A stretch of DNA of 64,000 nt from positions 248,001 to 312,000 of the forward strand of contig NZ_MXQF01000001.1 in the NCBI RefSeq assembly GCF_002165575.1, in the 5' to 3' direction. The position numbers and the translations under genes are program-made. Position 1 is the first letter of the stretch. Each line of letters begins with the position of its first letter. Positions 52,632 through 62,287 of the stretch are shown here, piece by piece. The notes under the pieces were generated by a model. That model was not told the DNA's origin, did no database searches, and saw only the letters and a list, made by a program, of their open reading frames with translations. The stretch comes from Pseudoalteromonas sp. A601 (GTDB taxonomy: Bacteria > Pseudomonadota > Gammaproteobacteria > Enterobacterales > Alteromonadaceae).

Positions 52632-53606
52632 TTAGTTTACTCCTTGGCGAACCAATGTTGCTGCCAATGTTTTAAGCTCTGTACGATTAAGCACTTGCTT
52701 TATTTTATCAGCATAATTGGGATCGGTTGCATAACCTGCTTTTTGTAATGAATCTAAAAAGGCGGCAGGTTTTGCTGTATTTTCGAGGGCTTCTTGATAG
52801 CGTGGGTTTTCATTTAAAAAATCAACGAAATCGTTCACACTATCTTTAATGGATTCGTACGCCCTAAAGCTTGCTTGCTTTTTAACGGGCATACCTTGTT
52901 CAAATTCTAGTGTCACTTTACTGGCTTTATCGCCTTGCCAACTGCGGTCAGATTTAATATTAAAAAGATTATTACTACTACTGCCATCAGCTTTGTTAAT
53001 AATATGTTTGCCCCAGCCGGTTTCAAGTGCAGCTTGTGCGACCATAACTGCAGGATTCAAACCAATTTTTTCAGCAGCCGTTTTAGCATGCTCCCAAACA
53101 GTGCTAATAAATGATTCTACGTCATCAAAGTTATTACTCTGTTTAGCTGTATTGTCTATGTTTGTTGTCGATTTAACTTCAGCTGGCTCTGTACTTTTGA
53201 TAGTACCGTTAGCGCGTTTATCACTGGTAAAGTCATCCACTGAACGCAATACAGAGCCTGGCATAAACTCTTTACCATCCGGTGATAGTTGCTGCACAAT
53301 TAGATCGGCAAGCCCTAACGAGCCATTAGATGACAGCTCAACAGAGAGCTGTTGATCGTGCATTTCTTCAAAAAACTTTACGCCGCTTGAGTTAAACGGG
53401 CTGTCTTTATCTTCAAACGCTTCATTTGCCTTACGCATACTTTTTAACAGCATTTGTGTGAAAATAGATTCAAATTGTGCCGCGGCTTTTTTTAAGGCTT
53501 CTTTTGACGCGTCACTTGAAGCATCACTTTTTAAAGCACTTTGACGTAATGAGTCTAAGTTGCCTAGATCAAAAAAGTTTTGCTTATCGAGGTGATTAGT
53601 ATCCAT
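52632..53606 (-). CDS. flgJ: Flagellar rod-cap muramidase FlgJ
   Basis: FlgJ caps the growing rod and cuts a hole in peptidoglycan. The N-terminal rod-binding domain (QFESIFTQMLLKSMRKANEA, about 40-105) is followed by a linker and a C-terminal glucosaminidase domain (about 165-320) with AQAALETGWGKHI carrying the catalytic Glu and NNLFNIKSDRSW. The 324 residues are normal. Its own sigma-54-like promoter lies 40 nt upstream. Confidence 0.97.
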   Translation of the reverse strand: MDTNHLDKQNFFDLGNLDSLRQSALKSDASSDASKEALKKAAAQFESIFTQMLLKSMRKANEAFEDKDSPFNSSGVKFFEEMHDQQLSVELSSNGSLGLADLIVQQLSPDGKEFMPGSVLRSVDDFTSDKRANGTIKSTEPAEVKSTTNIDNTAKQSNNFDDVESFISTVWEHAKTAAEKIGLNPAVMVAQAALETGWGKHIINKADGSSSNNLFNIKSDRSWQGDKASKVTLEFEQGMPVKKQASFRAYESIKDSVNDFVDFLNENPRYQEALENTAKPAAFLDSLQKAGYATDPNYADKIKQVLNRTELKTLAATLVRQGVN

Positions 53607-53645
53607 CAGCTTTTTGACACAATAATTAATAATAAGATTAATAAT

Positions 53646-53660
53646 GCAATAATTGAGCCA
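53646..53660 (-). promoter_or_regulatory. Sigma-54-type promoter of flgJKL
   Basis: The minus strand reads TGGCTC-AATTA-TTGC with GG-N10-GC spacing; the predicted start is ~53634, 28 nt before the flgJ ATG. Confidence 0.75.
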
Positions 53661-53695
53661 AATGAATAATGACAGGAAGGTAACAATGAGAAGAG

Positions 53696-53721
53696 CTAGA
53701 CTCTAGTTATCTAGAGCCTAG
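53696..53721 (-). terminator. Hairpin between flgI and flgJ
   Basis: The arms CTAGACTCTAG and CTAGAGCCTAG (one mismatch) enclose TTAT, between the flgI stop and the flgJ promoter. No T-run follows, so termination may be partial. Confidence 0.5.
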
Positions 53722-53733
53722 TAAATTAAAAAA

Positions 53734-54828
53734 CTAAATGACCACCAACTGGCCGTTAATTGCGCCGGCTTCTTTAAGGGCTTCAAGTATCGCCATTAAG
53801 TCACCAGGGGCTGCGCCTACTTCATTAATTGCACGTACTAAATCATCTAAGCTGACACCTGGGTTAAACACAAAAGCCCGTGAATCATCTTCATCAACAT
53901 CGATAATGCTTTGATTGGTGACTACAGTTTCGCCTTCGCTAAAGGCATTTGGCTGCGATACGTTTTGCTGTTCGGCAATCGTCACTGTAAGACCGCCATG
54001 GGTAATTGCCGCGGGTTGCAGCTTGACATTTTTACCTATTACAATAGTACCTGTTCGAGAATTAACGATAATTTTTGCAGCAGTATCTGCCGGCTTAAAT
54101 TCAAGATTCTCAAGGGTCGACAAATAAGCCACCCGCTGTGAAGCATCCCGTGGGGCTATTACACGAATCGATGCTGCATCAATTGCTTGGGCGCTATCCG
54201 GGCCAACTAAGTTATTAATTGTTTGCTCTAAACGTTTTGCAGTTGTGAAATCAGGGCGATTTAAATTAAAGGTAATGTAATCCCCTTGCATAAATGGGCT
54301 TTTAATCGCTCGCTCAATTATCGCGCCATTTGGAATACGTCCAACCGTGGGTGTGTTGATAACGACTCGACTACCATCTGCGCCTTCTGCACCTAAGCCC
54401 CCAACAATCAAGCTACCTTGTGCAATTGCATAGGTATTACCATCAACCCCCTTAAGGAAAGTTTGCAGTAACGTACCGCCACGTAAACTACCCGCACTAC
54501 CGATTGATGAAACCGTGATATCAATTGTTTGCCCTGGTTTTCTAAAAGGCGGTAATTCAGCGTGAACAGCAACAGCGGCCACATTTTTAATTTTTGGTTT
54601 TAAACTACTGTCCATTGTGATGCCAAAACTATTGAGCATCGCTTTAAAGCTTTGTTCTGTGTATCGGCTCTGTTCGCCAGTACCAGGTAAACCAACAACC
54701 AAGCCATAACCAACAAGTTGATTTGAACGAACACCTTCTACCATAGAAACATCTTTAATGCGTTCAGCAGCGGCAGTTAAGTGCCACCCAAGCAGACAAA
54801 TACCAATAAATACCTTAAAACCATTCAT
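53734..54828 (-). CDS. flgI: Flagellar P-ring protein FlgI
   Basis: FlgI forms the peptidoglycan-embedded bushing of the basal body. The precursor begins [20 protein letters not shown], a cleavable signal peptide, followed by the mature start [20 protein letters not shown] and the [10 protein letters not shown] block. I start at ATG 54828, with AGGA at 8-nt spacing; an in-frame TTG at 54834 lies too close to that Shine-Dalgarno. The C-terminus ([20 protein letters not shown]) is typical. 364 residues. Confidence 0.97.
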   Translation of the reverse strand: MNGFKVFIGICLLGWHLTAAAERIKDVSMVEGVRSNQLVGYGLVVGLPGTGEQSRYTEQSFKAMLNSFGITMDSSLKPKIKNVAAVAVHAELPPFRKPGQTIDITVSSIGSAGSLRGGTLLQTFLKGVDGNTYAIAQGSLIVGGLGAEGADGSRVVINTPTVGRIPNGAIIERAIKSPFMQGDYITFNLNRPDFTTAKRLEQTINNLVGPDSAQAIDAASIRVIAPRDASQRVAYLSTLENLEFKPADTAAKIIVNSRTGTIVIGKNVKLQPAAITHGGLTVTIAEQQNVSQPNAFSEGETVVTNQSIIDVDEDDSRAFVFNPGVSLDDLVRAINEVGAAPGDLMAILEALKEAGAINGQLVVI

Positions 54829-54840
54829 ATCCAATGTCCT

Positions 54841-55524
54841 TTAAAAAGGGAATAACGCACTACTAAAGAACCGCGTTAGCCAACCAGCACTTTGCGACTC
54901 TTGCATTTGTCCTTTACCTGAATATTGAATACGTGCATTCGCAATCCGGTTTGACGTTACTGTATTATCGGCCGTCACATCTTGTGGCCGTACAAGTCCT
55001 TCTAGGCGAATAAACTCTTCACCTGTATTAAGGGTTAGCCACTTTTCACCACGGATCACTAAGTTACCATTTGGTAGAACACGCATTACATTAACTGAAA
55101 TATCACCGAATAAGCTATTCGATTGATTAGATTTGGAATCACCTGTAAAAGAGGAATCAGAGCCGATACCAAACTGCATGCTATCTCCACCAATATTAAC
55201 GGGTAAACCACCTAAACCAACAACTGGATCAAGACTGGCATTACTTTCTTTATCGGTTTCTGTTTTTGCGGCTTTTGAGGCCTGAGTCGACTCTTGTAGT
55301 TTTACCGTAATAATGTCGCCAGTTCGAAGCGCTTTTTTATCTGAGTACAAGTCGTTAGCTGAGTAACTGTCAAACAATGAACCTGTTGGCACAACTTGCT
55401 CTGTCACAGGCTCTGGGTACATTGGCGCATAATATGGGTCATCCTGAACCACGTGGGTATTTTGAGTGGTCATACAGCCACTTAATATGCATGCCCCACT
55501 AAAGACGATGATAAAATTACGCAT
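54841..55524 (-). CDS. flgH: Flagellar L-ring lipoprotein FlgH
   Basis: FlgH is the outer-membrane ring lipoprotein. From ATG 55524 (MRNFIIVFSGACILSGC, behind AAGGG) the signal peptide ends in a lipobox LSGC, so the mature N-terminal Cys is lipidated. The core DIITVKLQESTQASKAAKTE and C-terminal RFFSSALFPF are family features. The longer frame up to 55572 overlaps flgG and adds residues before the signal peptide, so it is rejected. 227 residues. Confidence 0.96.
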   Translation of the reverse strand: MRNFIIVFSGACILSGCMTTQNTHVVQDDPYYAPMYPEPVTEQVVPTGSLFDSYSANDLYSDKKALRTGDIITVKLQESTQASKAAKTETDKESNASLDPVVGLGGLPVNIGGDSMQFGIGSDSSFTGDSKSNQSNSLFGDISVNVMRVLPNGNLVIRGEKWLTLNTGEEFIRLEGLVRPQDVTADNTVTSNRIANARIQYSGKGQMQESQSAGWLTRFFSSALFPF

Positions 55525-55534
55525 AGTGTTACCC

Positions 55535-56323
55535 TTAAAGTTGCTGATTAATGTAACTAAGCATTTCATCAACAGCTGAAATTACTTTTGAATTCATTTC
55601 ATAAATACGTTGTGTTTCAATTAAGTTCACAAGCTCTTCTGTCACATTAACATTCGATGTCTCAAGTGAGCCTTGCACAATAGATCCTAACCCGTCGATC
55701 CCCGGAGTACCTTGAACTGGCGCGCCACTCACTGCGGTTTCGGTATAAAGGTTTTGCCCAATAGGCTCAAGGCCTGATGGATTAATAAAATCACTAATAG
55801 TTAACTGACCAATAACCACGTTATCAGCTTGGCCAGCAACACGTACCGATACTTCGCCATCTTGTGATACAGTGATTGATTGTGCGTCATCAGGTACATT
55901 CATTTCTGGCTGAATAGGAAAGCCTGCGCCGGCTGTTACGATACGACCGTCTTCATCGGTGGTGAATTGACCATTGCGTGAATAAGCAATATTACCGTCG
56001 GGTTGTAGTACTTCAAAAAAGCCTGAACCCGATATCATCCAATCCAATGAGTTTTCAGTGGTAAGCATGTTACCTTGAGAAAAATTCTTTTGGTTAGCAA
56101 CGACTTTTGCACCGGCACCTAACATCAAGCCCGATGGCATTTCAGTGTCTTGTGAAGAGCGACCACCTGGTTGGTTGATGTTTTGGTAGAGCAAATCCTC
56201 AAATACAGCGCGGCTTTTTTTATACCCAACGGTACTGGCATTGGCTAAGTTATTTGAGATAACCGATATATCGGTTTGTTGGGCATCTAAGCCTGTTTTA
56301 CTGATCCATAATGCAGGATTCAT
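55535..56323 (-). CDS. flgG: Distal rod protein FlgG
   Basis: FlgG forms the distal rod of the flagellar drive shaft. The 262-residue protein has the rod/hook signature at its N-terminus (TGLDAQQTDISVISNNLANA), the FlgG-specific QPGGRSSQDTEMPSGLMLGA segment, and C-terminal EELVNLIETQRIYEMNSKVI. It lies 21 nt after flgF and 10 nt before flgH. Confidence 0.98.
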   Translation of the reverse strand: MNPALWISKTGLDAQQTDISVISNNLANASTVGYKKSRAVFEDLLYQNINQPGGRSSQDTEMPSGLMLGAGAKVVANQKNFSQGNMLTTENSLDWMISGSGFFEVLQPDGNIAYSRNGQFTTDEDGRIVTAGAGFPIQPEMNVPDDAQSITVSQDGEVSVRVAGQADNVVIGQLTISDFINPSGLEPIGQNLYTETAVSGAPVQGTPGIDGLGSIVQGSLETSNVNVTEELVNLIETQRIYEMNSKVISAVDEMLSYINQQL

Positions 56324-56344
56324 ATTAATGTCCTCTCAATTAGG

Positions 56345-57109
56345 TTAAACAATGCGCAGCAATTGGGTATGACGCTCGTCAATTTCTTCTGCTGTTTTCA
56401 TTAACTTAACTTGTAATTCAAATTGGCGTTGATGGCTTATCATATCCACCATTTCATGTACCGGATTCACGTTTGACATTTCAAGCGTGCCGCTCATAAC
56501 TTTTACGTTTTGCGAGATATCACAAAAGCCACATAAATCATCTTCTAGTTTATCGGCTTTAGGACGAAACAAGCCGTCGTTGCCTTTTTCAAGCTGAGTG
56601 TTATCCGCTTCGATAACCTTTAAACGATCAACCACTTCTAAAAAGTTAGCCGGCGCCCCTTGGGGGCGTACTTGAATTGATCCGTCTTCACTAAACTCCA
56701 CTTTTTCAATCGGTAGAGGTAAAATAATAGGCCCACCCGCGCCAACAACTTGACGACCATGACTGGTAATTAACGCACCATCGGGGGTAATATTTAAAGT
56801 ACCTGTTTTTGTATAAGCTTCATTACCTTGGGCATCTTGAACGGTTAGCCAACCTTTATCGCTCATCGCAATATCTAAATCACGGCCGGTTTCAACAATG
56901 CCCCCGGAGGTCATATTTGAACCTGGACGCTCTTGCATGGAAAAGACGCGCGTAGGTAAGCCTTCACCAAATGCTTGCATAGACCTTGCTTGTGCAAAAT
57001 CAGCTTTAAAGCCAGTGGTGTTAGCATTGGCTAAGTTATTTGCTTTGAGCGCAAGGCCCCGCATACTTTGCTTAGCCCCTGACGCTGCAATGTAAACCAT
57101 CTTATCCAT
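56345..57109 (-). CDS. flgF: Proximal rod protein FlgF
   Basis: FlgF is a proximal rod component. The 254-residue protein starts MDKMVYIAASGAKQSMRGLA and has the NNLANANTTGFKADF signature and C-terminal EMVDMISHQRQFELQVKLMK. It opens the flgFGHI block and is preceded by a perfect sigma-54 promoter and, further up, by the flgE terminator. Confidence 0.97.
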   Translation of the reverse strand: MDKMVYIAASGAKQSMRGLALKANNLANANTTGFKADFAQARSMQAFGEGLPTRVFSMQERPGSNMTSGGIVETGRDLDIAMSDKGWLTVQDAQGNEAYTKTGTLNITPDGALITSHGRQVVGAGGPIILPLPIEKVEFSEDGSIQVRPQGAPANFLEVVDRLKVIEADNTQLEKGNDGLFRPKADKLEDDLCGFCDISQNVKVMSGTLEMSNVNPVHEMVDMISHQRQFELQVKLMKTAEEIDERHTQLLRIV

Positions 57110-57149
57110 AACATCGACTCACGTTAAAAAATCTATATTAGAGATAAAT

Positions 57150-57164
57150 GCAAAATAAGTGCCA
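57150..57164 (-). promoter_or_regulatory. Sigma-54 promoter of flgFGHI
   Basis: The minus strand reads TGGCAC-TTATT-TTGC, a full match to the sigma-54 core consensus; start predicted ~57138, 29 nt before flgF. Confidence 0.92.
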
Positions 57165-57204
57165 CAATAATTTGACAGTAAAAATACACTGATAAGAAAT
57201 AAAA

Positions 57205-57228
57205 AAGGCTGCCCGAATTGGCAGCCTT
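57205..57228 (-). terminator. Intrinsic terminator of flgBCDE
   Basis: A perfect 9-bp stem AAGGCTGCC / GGCAGCCTT with a 6-nt loop is followed on the minus strand by TTTTTTATTTC, 28 nt after the flgE stop. Confidence 0.92.
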
Positions 57229-57255
57229 GGTGTCGGATTAGTATAATATTCGCTA

Positions 57256-58611
57256 TTAACGAATTTGCAGGATGCTTTGCTGAATTGTTGAGTTCACCTC
57301 AAGCGCTCGCGAATTAGCCTGGAAGTTACGCTGCGCACTAATCAAATCGACCAGCTCATTAGTTAAGTTCACATTTGATTGCTCAAGCGCCGATGAGCTA
57401 ATTTTACCAAACGCGCCCGAATTAGCTTCCCCAGCTATCGGCTCACCAGAGGTTAAGCTTTTCTTCCATGATGTATTACCCACTTGTTGTAAGCCCTGTG
57501 AATTTGAAAAACGAGTTAACGCAACTTGCCCTAAATAATTAGAATCACCATTACTATAAGAAGCAACTATTTTTCCATCAACACCAATATCAATATTTGC
57601 CAACCGGCCCACTGCTGCGCCATCTTGGTCTAATACTTTATTTTCAAAAGAACCTGCGTGCTGCGTAGGTATTTTTGAAGAAGTGCCCGCTTCATCACGC
57701 CAATTGATCGTTACATTATTAGGGAAACTAGCACCGTTACTTAAAATCCCAGTCAGGTTAGTACCATCGAAGACCACTGAATCAAATGTACTTGCCGCAT
57801 TAGGATTACCGTTAGTATTGAGTGGTAACCCGTTTGCATCAAACTGAAATGTTGAAATAGGAGTAAATGGCCCTGTAGCACCTTGCGGGGTGCCATCTGG
57901 ATTGACAACTTGACCGTCTAATGTCGAATAAACTTCCCATTCGTTAGCATTTCCTGTAACAGCCGCATCTGTTTTCACAAAGTACAATTGCATAGTATGC
58001 GATTCACCTAACGAATCATAAACATTCGTTGAGGTAGAATGAGTAAATGAGCCAGATTGGCCTGGATCAAATGGTGTAATTGACGGTGCTGCTTTAGTTG
58101 AATCTAACCTAAAAGATGAATACACATTTGTTGTAGCGCGCGGAGCCCCCGAAGAATCAGGAATTTGAATCGCACTAGATGTGCTCAAACTCACTGAAGT
58201 CGCGTCTCCGCTTGATGCATCAACAGGGAACCCTTGTAAAAAGTTACCTTGCGAATCAACAATAAAATTATCTTTATTTAATTTAAACGCCCCTGCACGA
58301 GTAAATGTTTGATCTTGCGAGCCCAACTCTGAACTAAGAGCAAAATAACCTTCTCCCCCGATAGCTAGATCGAGTGAATTTTGCGTACCTAGTGTTGAAC
58401 CTTGATGAAACTGTTGAGATACAGACGTTGTTTGCACCCCATCACCATTTTTGGTTTTACCCGAGGTAAAAACGGAAGATGAATATACATCTGCAAATTC
58501 AGCTCGTGACTCTTTAAATCCCGTTGTATTTACATTAGCGATGTTATTAGCAGTAACATCTAAATCTTTTTGTGCGGCAGCGATGCCTGTTAACGCAATA
58601 TTGAAGCTCAT
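57256..58611 (-). CDS. flgE: Flagellar hook protein FlgE
   Basis: FlgE polymerizes into the hook, the universal joint of the flagellum. The 451-residue protein has the N-terminal motif (TGIAAAQKDLDVTANNIANV), NTTGFKESRAEFADVY, FlgE domain segments in the middle, and C-terminal NELVDLISAQRNFQANSRAL. AGAGGTCACTT precedes the ATG. It is the last gene before a strong terminator. Confidence 0.98.
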   Translation of the reverse strand: MSFNIALTGIAAAQKDLDVTANNIANVNTTGFKESRAEFADVYSSSVFTSGKTKNGDGVQTTSVSQQFHQGSTLGTQNSLDLAIGGEGYFALSSELGSQDQTFTRAGAFKLNKDNFIVDSQGNFLQGFPVDASSGDATSVSLSTSSAIQIPDSSGAPRATTNVYSSFRLDSTKAAPSITPFDPGQSGSFTHSTSTNVYDSLGESHTMQLYFVKTDAAVTGNANEWEVYSTLDGQVVNPDGTPQGATGPFTPISTFQFDANGLPLNTNGNPNAASTFDSVVFDGTNLTGILSNGASFPNNVTINWRDEAGTSSKIPTQHAGSFENKVLDQDGAAVGRLANIDIGVDGKIVASYSNGDSNYLGQVALTRFSNSQGLQQVGNTSWKKSLTSGEPIAGEANSGAFGKISSSALEQSNVNLTNELVDLISAQRNFQANSRALEVNSTIQQSILQIR

Positions 58612-58668
58612 AAGTGACCTCTAAATTGTTAATATTTAGCCTTCGGCTGAAAATATACTTTAAATGTG

Positions 58669-59349
58669 TTATGCAATTTCTGCGACATCAGTCAGCTTAA
58701 TCGCACCGGCTTTAGTGTTGATAATAATGCCATTAGCACCATTAATACTTACACTCTCAATGTTTTTATATGTAGCAACTGGTAAGCTGGTAAACTCCTC
58801 TCCCATGCTGCCTTCAGCTTTTATACTGTATTCACCTGGTGGAAGGCTCTCACCGGCTTCATTTTTACCATCCCAGTTAAAACGAAAGCCACCTGCAGGT
58901 TGGGTATCAAAATTAATAGTTCTTACAAGTTGCCCCGAATCATCTGTGATACTAAGCTTTAAATCTTTAACAGGGCTTTCAATAGCAATTATGCCTGAGG
59001 CTTTACCACTGCTGTTAAGGTCTAATGAATCAGCTCCTACTAAGGCCTTTTTACCAACCAAAGTAGATGCTTGCAACGCAGAGTTTGAGGTCATTGATGC
59101 CGCCAAAGACTCAAATTTTGAGTTAAGGTTTGAAATCCCTTCAGCCATAGTAAAATTAGTCATCTGTGCAATCATTTGATCGTTATCAGCTGGTTTGCTA
59201 GGGTCTTGAAACGACAACTGTTGTGTAAGCAAGGAAAAGAAATCTTCTTGCGTTAACGCATCACTTTTCTCTTCCGTCGATACTTGGTTCTCTTGCCACT
59301 TAAGCGAATCTAAATAAGTCGACGATGTTGTAGTTATATCGTTACTCAT
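58669..59349 (-). CDS. flgD: Hook scaffolding protein FlgD
   Basis: FlgD is the hook-cap protein that directs FlgE assembly. The 226-residue protein has the conserved N-terminal part (LTQEDFFSLLTQQLSFQDPS; KPADNDQMIAQMTNF) and a C-terminal Ig-like/tudor-like domain with FNWDGKNEAGESLPPGEYSI. It lies 13 nt after flgC. Confidence 0.97.
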   Translation of the reverse strand: MSNDITTTSSTYLDSLKWQENQVSTEEKSDALTQEDFFSLLTQQLSFQDPSKPADNDQMIAQMTNFTMAEGISNLNSKFESLAASMTSNSALQASTLVGKKALVGADSLDLNSSGKASGIIAIESPVKDLKLSITDDSGQLVRTINFDTQPAGGFRFNWDGKNEAGESLPPGEYSIKAEGSMGEEFTSLPVATYKNIESVSINGANGIIINTKAGAIKLTDVAEIA

Positions 59350-59362
59350 AACTTTTCCTCAA

Positions 59363-59794
59363 TTACCGCTGCCCAAGCAACAGTGTTTTACTTAGCATTT
59401 GCTTCGCTGCATCAGCAACTTGCACATTTGTTTGATAAGAGCGTGAGGCAGAAATCATATTAGCCATTTCTTCTACAACATTAACGTTAGGTTTGTAGAT
59501 ATACCCATTTTCATCCGCACTGGGGTGATTAGGGTTATATTCTATTTGCAGTGGCTTATCGCTCTCTACAATACCTAGTACTTTAACGCCTACAGACGAC
59601 CCCTGTTGATTACTTTGCGACGCTGATGCCTTTGTCAGCTCAGCAGCAAAAACAGGGTGGCGCGCTCGATAGGTTTGATCCTGGCTTGAGCTAATAGTAT
59701 TAGCATTAGATATATTACTGGCCGTGGTATTTAAACGCACATTTTGCGCACTCATACCGGTACCTGAAATATCAAAAACGTTATATAAACTCAT
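59363..59794 (-). CDS. flgC: Proximal rod protein FlgC
   Basis: FlgC is a proximal rod protein. The 143 residues start MSLYNVFDISGTGMSAQNVR with the ISNANTISSSQDQTYRARHP region, and end with NVVEEMANMISASRSYQTNV, a strongly conserved FlgC block. It starts 2 nt after flgB. Confidence 0.98.
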   Translation of the reverse strand: MSLYNVFDISGTGMSAQNVRLNTTASNISNANTISSSQDQTYRARHPVFAAELTKASASQSNQQGSSVGVKVLGIVESDKPLQIEYNPNHPSADENGYIYKPNVNVVEEMANMISASRSYQTNVQVADAAKQMLSKTLLLGQR

Positions 59795-59796
59795 GC

Positions 59797-60207
59797 TTAG
59801 GCTCCTTGACTACCGAGGGCTTTTTTAAGGCCTTTAATTTTACTACTCATAAATTGCAGGCTTGCCTGATACTCTAATGAGTTCTGTGTATACAAGTTTC
59901 GTTCCACCTGTATGTCCACTGAGTTACCATCACCTGTATCTGCTTGATTTGGCGAGCGAAACATTTCACTATTACCGACATAACGGCTACCACCAGAAAT
60001 GTGTTTAGCATCGGTTGTTACCATGTTATTGCCGCCCTGTTGGTGGCTTTTTGCCGCTTTTAAAGCGGAGGCAAAATCAACATCTTTCGCCTTATAGCCA
60101 GGCGTATCAGCATTGGCAATATTGGTTGCTAATAATTCGGCTCGTTGAGAACGGATCAACATTGCGTGAGGGTGAACCCCAAAAGCTTTATCAAAACTGA
60201 TAGCCAT
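59797..60207 (-). CDS. flgB: Proximal rod protein FlgB
   Basis: FlgB is the rod protein closest to the MS ring. The start is ATG 60207 (MAISFDKAFGVHPHAMLIRS) because GGAGA lies 5 nt before it; an ATG four codons upstream would overlap that site. RAELLATNIANADTPGYKAK followed by DVDF is the family signature. 136 residues, first gene of flgBCDE. Confidence 0.97.
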   Translation of the reverse strand: MAISFDKAFGVHPHAMLIRSQRAELLATNIANADTPGYKAKDVDFASALKAAKSHQQGGNNMVTTDAKHISGGSRYVGNSEMFRSPNQADTGDGNSVDIQVERNLYTQNSLEYQASLQFMSSKIKGLKKALGSQGA

Positions 60208-60242
60208 AACCATCTCCAAAAAATTGACTTAAGCTTATTAAT

Positions 60243-60257
60243 GCAAAAGGTGAGCCA
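60243..60257 (-). promoter_or_regulatory. Sigma-54 promoter of flgBCDE
   Basis: The minus strand reads TGGCTC-ACCTT-TTGC with GG-N10-GC spacing; start predicted ~60231, 24 nt before the flgB ATG. Confidence 0.85.
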
Positions 60258-60303
60258 ATATAAAATCTCAAAAAAGGGATGGTTAAGTCATTAAATAACA
60301 AGA

Positions 60304-60332
60304 AAAAACGATGGCTTTTGGCCATCGTTTTT
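60304..60332 (-). terminator. Intrinsic terminator of cheV-cheR
   Basis: A perfect 12-bp stem AAAAACGATGGC / GCCATCGTTTTT with a 5-nt loop ends in a T-run on the minus strand, 33 nt after the cheR stop. It insulates the flgB promoter. Confidence 0.9.
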
Positions 60333-60364
60333 ATATTTTTATTAATTAGAAATAGCTGAGGATA

Positions 60365-61195
60365 CTATTTCTTTTGATAAATAATACCTGGATTACAACG
60401 TACCATATCAAACTCTGTACTGAGTCCCGACATCGACTCTGAGGCACCTAAAAACAAATATCCTTTAGGGTTTAGTGCCTGTGCAAATTGCGCAATAATT
60501 TTAGCTTTTACTTCAGGTGAAAAGTAAATCAACACATTACGACAAAATATAATATCGAACTTTCCCATCAAGGCGTAAGAGTCAAGTAAATTCAAGTGTC
60601 TAAAACTAGTTAATTTTTTAATCGGGTCGATCACTTGGGCCATGCCGTTGCCACTGTCTTTGAAAAACTTTTTCCGTCGCTCAGCAGATAAACCGCGCGC
60701 TAATGCTAACGAGTCATATTCTGCATGTTTACACATATCAAGCATTGTATTTGAAATATCAGTGCCGACAATTTGCGCCCCCATTTTTAAAACACCAGGG
60801 GATTTAGCCTGAAATTCAGCAACAGACATAGCAATAGAGTAAGGCTCTTGACCAGAAGAGCTTGCCGCAGACCAAATTTTTAGTGGCCTGCGTAGTTCTT
60901 TATGCTCTGGAAATAGCTTAGTTTGTAATAATTCAAACGGGTATTGATCTCTAAACCACAATGTTTCGTTGGTGGTCATTGCATCAACTACGGCGGCGCG
61001 AAGTTGCCGCTCGTGGGGGCTGAGTGTTTTACTCACTAATTGTGATAACGATTCAACATTGAAACGAGTCATTAAAGGCGCAAGTCTACTCTTTACTAAA
61101 TAAAGCTTGTTATCGCCTAACACAATACCGCACTGCTGCTCTAAAAACGTACGGAATTGATCGTACTCGCCTTGCTGTAAATGTTTATTTTCCAA
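60365..61195 (-). CDS. cheR: Chemotaxis protein methyltransferase CheR
   Basis: CheR methylates glutamates of chemoreceptors using SAM. The protein (276 residues from the chosen start) has the N-terminal helical domain (DQFRTFLEQQCGIVLGDNKL), the SAM-binding segment LKIWSAASSSGQEPYSIAMS, and FDIIFCRNVLIYFSPEVKAK. No ATG is available near the expected start. TTG at 61195 has AGGTGG at 7-nt spacing and is preferred over a TTG at 61213 that follows the cheV stop too closely. It is paired with cheV. Confidence 0.95.
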   Translation of the reverse strand: MENKHLQQGEYDQFRTFLEQQCGIVLGDNKLYLVKSRLAPLMTRFNVESLSQLVSKTLSPHERQLRAAVVDAMTTNETLWFRDQYPFELLQTKLFPEHKELRRPLKIWSAASSSGQEPYSIAMSVAEFQAKSPGVLKMGAQIVGTDISNTMLDMCKHAEYDSLALARGLSAERRKKFFKDSGNGMAQVIDPIKKLTSFRHLNLLDSYALMGKFDIIFCRNVLIYFSPEVKAKIIAQFAQALNPKGYLFLGASESMSGLSTEFDMVRCNPGIIYQKK

Positions 61196-61215
61196 CGTAA
61201 CACCACCTATCAAAA

Positions 61216-62148
61216 TTAGTCACAATGAACCCATTTTTTTACTGCTGTAGCTAATTCATCCGGGTTGAATTTTGCGATAAAGTCGTCTGCGCCTACTTTT
61301 TCAATCATAGCCTGATTAAACACACCACTCAAAGAAGTGTGTAAAATCACATGTAAAGGTGCAAGCTTAGGATCTGCTTTTATCTCTGCAGTTAAAGTGT
61401 AGCCATCCATTTCAGGCATCTCAACATCCGAAATCAATAAACCGACTCTTTCAGTAATATCGTTTTTACAATCAAGCTCTGCGATTTCTCGAAGGCGAAT
61501 TAGCGCCTCTTTACCATTTTTTGCAAGTTCCGTTTGTACGCCGAGTGGTTCAAGTGCACGTTTCACTTGATTGCGAGCAACAGCTGAGTCATCTGCTATA
61601 AATACGATACGCTCTCCCAAGTCTTTCTGAATTTCGCCATCACTTGCAATTTCCGCACTAACCTCGGTGTTTACTGGGCAAATTTCATTTAAGATTTTTT
61701 CTACATCGAGAATTTCAACTAACTCATTTTCAATCTCGGTGACTGCGGTTAAATATGAGTATCGGCCAGCACCAGATGGAGGCGGCATGATCTTTTCCCA
61801 GTTCATGTTGACGATGCGCTCAACACCTCCAACTAAAAAGCCCTGAACTGAGCGATTATATTCAGCAATAATAATAAAGCTGTCTTGAATGTTCTCGATA
61901 GCAGGACCACCAACGGCCATAGACAAATCGATAACAGAAATAGTTTGCCCGCGTATATGAGCAACACCCCGTATATACGCATTTGATTTTGGCATATTCG
62001 TTAAAGGAGGGCATTGCAGTACTTCTCTCACTTTAAACACATTAATACCAAAGCGCTGCCGCCCTCTTAATTTGAATAATAATAATTCAAGGCGGTTTTG
62101 CCCAACCAACTGAGTACGCTGGTTCACTGAGTCTAAAATGCCTGCCAT
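61216..62148 (-). CDS. cheV: Chemotaxis coupling protein CheV
   Basis: CheV combines a CheW-like coupling domain (about 10-165; RFGINVFKVREVLQCPPLTN) with a receiver domain (about 185-308) whose phospho-acceptor Asp lies in LLISDVEMPEMDGYT. It links receptors to CheA and helps adaptation. 310 residues, with GGAGATTGAA before the ATG. It is divergent from flgA, as in Vibrio and Shewanella-type loci. Confidence 0.97.
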   Translation of the reverse strand: MAGILDSVNQRTQLVGQNRLELLLFKLRGRQRFGINVFKVREVLQCPPLTNMPKSNAYIRGVAHIRGQTISVIDLSMAVGGPAIENIQDSFIIIAEYNRSVQGFLVGGVERIVNMNWEKIMPPPSGAGRYSYLTAVTEIENELVEILDVEKILNEICPVNTEVSAEIASDGEIQKDLGERIVFIADDSAVARNQVKRALEPLGVQTELAKNGKEALIRLREIAELDCKNDITERVGLLISDVEMPEMDGYTLTAEIKADPKLAPLHVILHTSLSGVFNQAMIEKVGADDFIAKFNPDELATAVKKWVHCD

Positions 62149-62287
62149 TTCAATCTCCTAAGAAAGCTAAAAAAACGGAACAATTATTGCTTTCTCTATT
62201 TAAAGCTACATTACATCGTGGGAGCGTCTAATAATTGACGCTAAATATTTATACCCTGTTTTCAACCATAAGCATAGTCGAAACATT

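Noticed and set aside
62224..62241. Inverted repeat GCGTC/GACGC between cheV and flgA
   Set aside because: The stem is only 5 bp with a mismatched interior and no T-run, too weak to call an operator or terminator.
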